A DNA stretch of 64,000 nucleotides from Bradyrhizobium hereditatis (GTDB lineage Bacteria > Pseudomonadota > Alphaproteobacteria > Rhizobiales > Xanthobacteraceae): the NCBI RefSeq assembly GCF_020329435.1, contig NZ_JAGKJK010000001.1, forward strand, positions 620,001-684,000, given 5' to 3'. Below, one piece after another: positions 61,196-64,000 of this stretch (its first letter is position 1; each line of letters begins with the position of its first letter). The notes beneath the pieces were generated by a model, which saw nothing but the letters and a program-made list of their open reading frames with translations, made no database searches and was not told the origin of the DNA. Made by a program: the position numbers and the translations under genes.

Positions 61196-61611
61196 GCTCG
61201 TGTCTCTTCTGGTTTGGGTGGACGTTTGCGGGTTCTGAAAGTGACCGCGAAAGGCCGGCCGGCAACCGCACCGCCCAGTCCCTCGGTAAATGGCAACGGC
61301 GTACAGCGTTGCAATGTTTCCATGACCGCAATTCGGTACGCGACCCGGTCGTTCTCGCCGGCGTTTGCGGATTCGTAGGTAATCCTTGGTTGACCGAGAA
61401 TGGCGCCTTCGCGGTTGAAGCTGACGATGACCGTAATGTCCATCGGATTGGCGCGCGAGACGGGCGGCGGCTGCCAGCACGAATGCAGTTTGGCGAAGAC
61501 GTCCTTGAGGGTGTTGAGCTGCTGCGGCTGCGCCGAAAGGGATACATCAGACGCAAGCCACACCAGCGCGGCGGCAAACCAGACGAACCGCCTGCGCCGC
61601 GCCGACCTCAT
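61171..61611 (-). CDS. Exported TonB-C-like hypothetical protein
   Basis: A 146-residue protein between the two cyclophilin genes. Signal peptide about 1-27 (DVSLSAQ). The mature part has MDITVIVSFNREGAILGQPR and VMETLQRCTPLPF, resembling the TonB C-terminal-like fold used by small periplasmic proteins. Basic C-terminus. Its end overlaps the next gene by 25 bases, so translation is probably coupled. Role unknown. Confidence 0.72.
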   Translation of the reverse strand: MRSARRRRFVWFAAALVWLASDVSLSAQPQQLNTLKDVFAKLHSCWQPPPVSRANPMDITVIVSFNREGAILGQPRITYESANAGENDRVAYRIAVMETLQRCTPLPFTEGLGGAVAGRPFAVTFRTRKRPPKPEETRAWLIQKIL

Positions 61612-61615
61612 GGCC

Positions 61616-62158
61616 TCACTTGATGTCGGATGCGACTTGCACCTTCACCATCTTGTCGGGATCGACCACCGGTTCGCCGCGCTTGATCTTGTCGACCACG
61701 TCCATGCCCGACACCACCTCGCCGATCACGGTGTACTTGCCGTTTAGCGATGCGCCTTCCGCGAACATGATGAAGAACTGCGAATTCGCCGAATTGGGAT
61801 CGCTGGTGCGAGCCATGCCGACGATGCCGCGCTTGTAGGGCACGTTGGAGAATTCGGCCGGCAGGTTCGGGTATTTCGAACCGCCGGTGCCATTGAAATT
61901 CTTGCCGTCGCCGGTCTGCGCCATGAAGCCTTCGATGACGCGATGGAACGGCACGTTGTTATAATAGCCATCGCGCGCGAGCTGCTTGATGCGCTCGGCA
62001 TGCTGGGGCGCGATGTCGTTCCGCAGCTTGATCACGATGCGGCCCTTGGTGGTGTCGATCACGATCGCATTCGCCTTGTCCAGGTTGGCGGGCAGCGGCT
62101 GGGCGATGGCGGGAGCTACAAGGAACAGCGCGGCGAGAACGGCGAGAATTCGGATCAT
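61616..62158 (-). CDS. Exported peptidyl-prolyl cis-trans isomerase (cyclophilin)
   Basis: A 180-residue cyclophilin from ATG 62158 with signal peptide (about 1-19, AIAQ). Segments VPFHRVIEGFMAQTGDGKNF, VGMARTSDPNSANSQFFIMF and LNGKYTVIGEVVSGM show an intact enzyme; it works in the periplasm. Paralogue of the cytoplasmic copy 0.4 kb downstream. Confidence 0.93.
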   Translation of the reverse strand: MIRILAVLAALFLVAPAIAQPLPANLDKANAIVIDTTKGRIVIKLRNDIAPQHAERIKQLARDGYYNNVPFHRVIEGFMAQTGDGKNFNGTGGSKYPNLPAEFSNVPYKRGIVGMARTSDPNSANSQFFIMFAEGASLNGKYTVIGEVVSGMDVVDKIKRGEPVVDPDKMVKVQVASDIK

Positions 62159-62209
62159 GAAAGCTCCGGTCATGTGAAACAGGAAAGCGTCTGGTCGCGT
62201 ACGCGCGCG

Positions 62210-62707
62210 TCAGCCCGCGAATTTGGCCTTCAGGCTGACCGCAACCGATGGCGGCACGAAGGCGGAGAAATCGCCACCCATGCCGGCGATCTGGCGTACC
62301 AGCGTGGCGGTGATCGGGCGGACCGCCGGCGAGGCCGGGACGAATACGGTATGCACCTCCGGCGCCATAGCCTCGTTCATGCCCGCAAGCTGCATTTCGT
62401 AATCCATATCCGTTCCATCGCGCAGTCCACGAATCATGATGGTCGCGCCGACCTGCCGCGCCGCGGCTACAGTGAGGTTGTCGTACGTGATGCAGTCGAA
62501 CGCGCAGCCGGCTTGTTGCGCAATCGGCTCACATACCGTCCGAACCATCTCGAGCCGTTCCTCGGTCGAAAATAGCGGCTTTTTGCCGGAATGGACGCCA
62601 ATGGCGACGATCAGGCGGTCGCACAGCGTCACGGCGTGCCGCAGCACGTCCAGATGGCCGTTGGTAATGGGATCGAAGGAACCGGGATAGAGCGCGATAC
62701 GGGACAT
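62210..62707 (-). CDS. coaD: Phosphopantetheine adenylyltransferase CoaD
   Basis: A 165-residue enzyme of CoA synthesis that adenylylates 4'-phosphopantetheine. Nucleotidyltransferase motif [12 protein letters not shown] (9-20, His18), [20 protein letters not shown] in the substrate loop and [10 protein letters not shown] near the end (the usual ISSTLVR, altered by one or two residues). First gene of the coaD-cyclophilin cluster. Confidence 0.95.
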   Translation of the reverse strand: MSRIALYPGSFDPITNGHLDVLRHAVTLCDRLIVAIGVHSGKKPLFSTEERLEMVRTVCEPIAQQAGCAFDCITYDNLTVAAARQVGATIMIRGLRDGTDMDYEMQLAGMNEAMAPEVHTVFVPASPAVRPITATLVRQIAGMGGDFSAFVPPSVAVSLKAKFAG

Positions 62708-62973
62708 AGGTCCCGTCTACCCCGCCCGCGGCGGCCCGGCAAGCCGGACCGGTTCCCGACTGGTCCAATGGCCTGATCCGGGTCGGCCAATGAACGAGTT
62801 CCCCGAGAACCTCCCGGCTTTGGGGAATGTTTCGTCGCGCCGGGCCGACGAAACAAAACTCAGCCGGAACGAAACCATTTTCCGCGTCCGCGAAGACAGG
62901 CGGAAACTTGCGCTAACTACAAGTCCCCCAACGAAACGACGGGGCCGCCAAGGCCCACAACAGGGGACCGTCA

Positions 62974-63231
62974 ATGATCAAGGCTTTTTCCACAGTCGCC
63001 GCTGCCGCATTCATCGCTGCCGCGCTGACCGTACTGCCCGGCTTTGCCCCCCAGGTCGAAGCCAGCGTGCCGCAGGCGCTAGCCAAGGGCGACCGTCTGG
63101 ATATCCGTACCGTCGGCAAGGATTGCTCGCAGCAGGCCTGGCCGAATTTCGAAACCTCGTGTCTCCGCACCGCCGGCTCCAAGGCCGCGGTGAAGGAAGC
63201 CCGCCTGGTCACCGCTGACCGCACGCCGTAA
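62974..63231 (+). CDS. Small exported protein (85 aa)
   Basis: ATG 62974 with AGGGGA upstream. Signal peptide about 1-30 (VEASVP). The mature 55 residues have two cysteines (GKDCSQQAWPNFETSC) and a basic end. Similar short periplasmic proteins with a D.C...WP..E..C pattern are frequent in this group; role unknown. Divergent from coaD. Confidence 0.7.
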   Translation: MIKAFSTVAAAAFIAAALTVLPGFAPQVEASVPQALAKGDRLDIRTVGKDCSQQAWPNFETSCLRTAGSKAAVKEARLVTADRTP

Positions 63232-63275
63232 CGGCGCAGTTCTTCGTTCCGATCAAACTCCAAGGAACGCTCTGG

Positions 63276-63316
63276 TGGCGAGTAGGGATGCCCCCCCTGC
63301 TCGCCACTTGCTTTTC
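63276..63316 (+). terminator. Rho-independent terminator
   Basis: GTGGCGAG pairs with CTCGCCAC over a 17-base loop containing a C-run, followed by TTGCTTTT. Ends the small exported-protein transcript. Confidence 0.75.
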
Positions 63317-63476
63317 AGTCACTCGTTGGAGGTCCCCGGGATTACCGCTGGCAACTCGAGCCGGCGCGGCCTGACGGCTGTCTGCCGGTGGGCGATGCCA
63401 GGGATGGCGTGCTGTTGAAGGCTGCGGTACACTTCGCGTGCGACGAGTGACCATCCCTCTCTTGCGGGAGGTCGAT

Positions 63477-64000
63477 GTGGACATAGCGAATTGGCTGCGC
63501 CGCCTCGGATTGCATCAGTACGAGAGCGTGTTTCGCGACAACGACGTAGACGCGGAAACCCTGCCCAGCTTGACGGCAGACGATCTACGCGAACTCGGCA
63601 TCACATCGGTTGGCCACCGCAAGAAGCTACTCTCGGCAATCGCCGCACTATCTCCAACACCTGGCAAGACCCCGGAGGACGATCGCGGCCTGCCGCCAGC
63701 CGAGGCCAGCGCTTCACGATCGTCGACTAAAGCGCGGCCCGCCGAGCGCCGTCACCTGACAGTGATGTTCGTCGACCTCGTCGGCTCGACCGCCCTGGCG
63801 GTGCGGCTTGATCCCGAGGACATGCGAGAGATCCTTGCTACCTATCATCGGACGGTTGCAGCGGAGGTGGCCCGTTTCGGGGGATATATCGCAAGATTAA
63901 TGGGAGACGGGGTCCTCGTCTATTTTGGTTGGCCCCAAGCGTATGAGGACGCGGCCGAACGCGCTGTTCGCGCCGGACTCGCAATCGTGGAAGCTGTGGA
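63477..64000 (+). CDS. SAM-domain class III adenylate/guanylate cyclase, partial
   Basis: The start is GTG 63477 with GGGAGG 6 bases upstream; the gene runs off the right edge after about 174 residues. An N-terminal sterile-alpha-motif domain (about 1-60, IANWLRRLGLHQYESVFRDN, DDLRELGITSVGHRKKLLSA) is followed by a linker and a class III cyclase catalytic domain. In it, MFVDLVGSTALAVRL (first metal Asp) and GDGVLVYFGWPQAYEDAAER (second Asp) are visible. Such proteins usually continue into a large ATPase/TPR region. Cytoplasmic. Confidence 0.9.
   Translation, partial: MDIANWLRRLGLHQYESVFRDNDVDAETLPSLTADDLRELGITSVGHRKKLLSAIAALSPTPGKTPEDDRGLPPAEASASRSSTKARPAERRHLTVMFVDLVGSTALAVRLDPEDMREILATYHRTVAAEVARFGGYIARLMGDGVLVYFGWPQAYEDAAERAVRAGLAIVEAV

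Noticed and set aside
1..64000. CRISPR arrays, rRNA genes, complete insertion sequences, phage structural genes
   Set aside because: I looked for regularly spaced repeats, rRNA segments and intact transposases on both strands and found none; only an IS5 N-terminal stub is present.

Overview
The window looks like a chromosomal segment of a Bradyrhizobium-type alphaproteobacterium (Nitrobacteraceae). The reasons are the coding style, an ndvC/ndvB glucan synthase locus, IalB-like and DUF3551-type secreted proteins, TTT substrate-binding proteins, and several dispersed palindromes I associate with this group. This assignment is from recognition; no database search was run.

Layout. 1-5.4 kb: end of an IalB-family gene, a YejA-like oligopeptide-binding protein, and two tandem genes for degenerate enzymes (an adenylate-forming enzyme without its ATP loop and a REC-REC-GGDEF-like protein). 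5.5-17.5 kb: conserved housekeeping genes (mfd, sdhE, recG, a DapA-family aldolase, a DUF502 protein, glmS). An rtcB-prfH RNA-repair/ribosome-rescue pair sits between sdhE-mfd and recG. 17.6-24.8 kb: an accessory segment between glmS and glmU, with an IS5 transposase stub, REP-like hairpins, a methyltransferase, a TTT receptor with divergent LysR gene, a lumazine-binding-like protein, another LysR gene and tiny ORFs. 24.8-33.4 kb: glmU, a SPOR-like membrane protein and the cyclic beta-glucan locus.

33.5-40.6 kb: tRNA-Lys(TTT) followed by about 7 kb of gene-poor DNA. It carries a second copy of the tRNA 3' end at 35.4 kb (an att-like repeat), truncated genes and small orphan ORFs. This is the footprint of one or more integrated elements; no integrase remains. 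40.8-51.2 kb: response regulator and multi-PAS HWE-type kinase, small secreted proteins, a formyltransferase-like protein, RidA, an EamA transporter, a secreted caspase-like protein with a peptidoglycan-binding domain, an orphan BrnA-like protein and cysK. 51.4-64 kb: tgt (zinc cysteines missing), a patatin lipoprotein, a TetR regulator and a PepSY protein linked by two near-identical palindromic operators, asd behind what reads as a complete Thr/Lys-type transcription attenuator, vapBC, a sorbosone-dehydrogenase-like propeller, queA, two cyclophilins, coaD, a small exported protein and the start of a SAM-domain adenylate cyclase.

Most notable: the putative attenuator ahead of asd (55977-56107), the rtcB-prfH cassette (9739-11540), the duplicated tRNA-Lys end (33574-35447), and the paired TetR operators (52891 and 55088). 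All functional statements are read from sequence and family knowledge.
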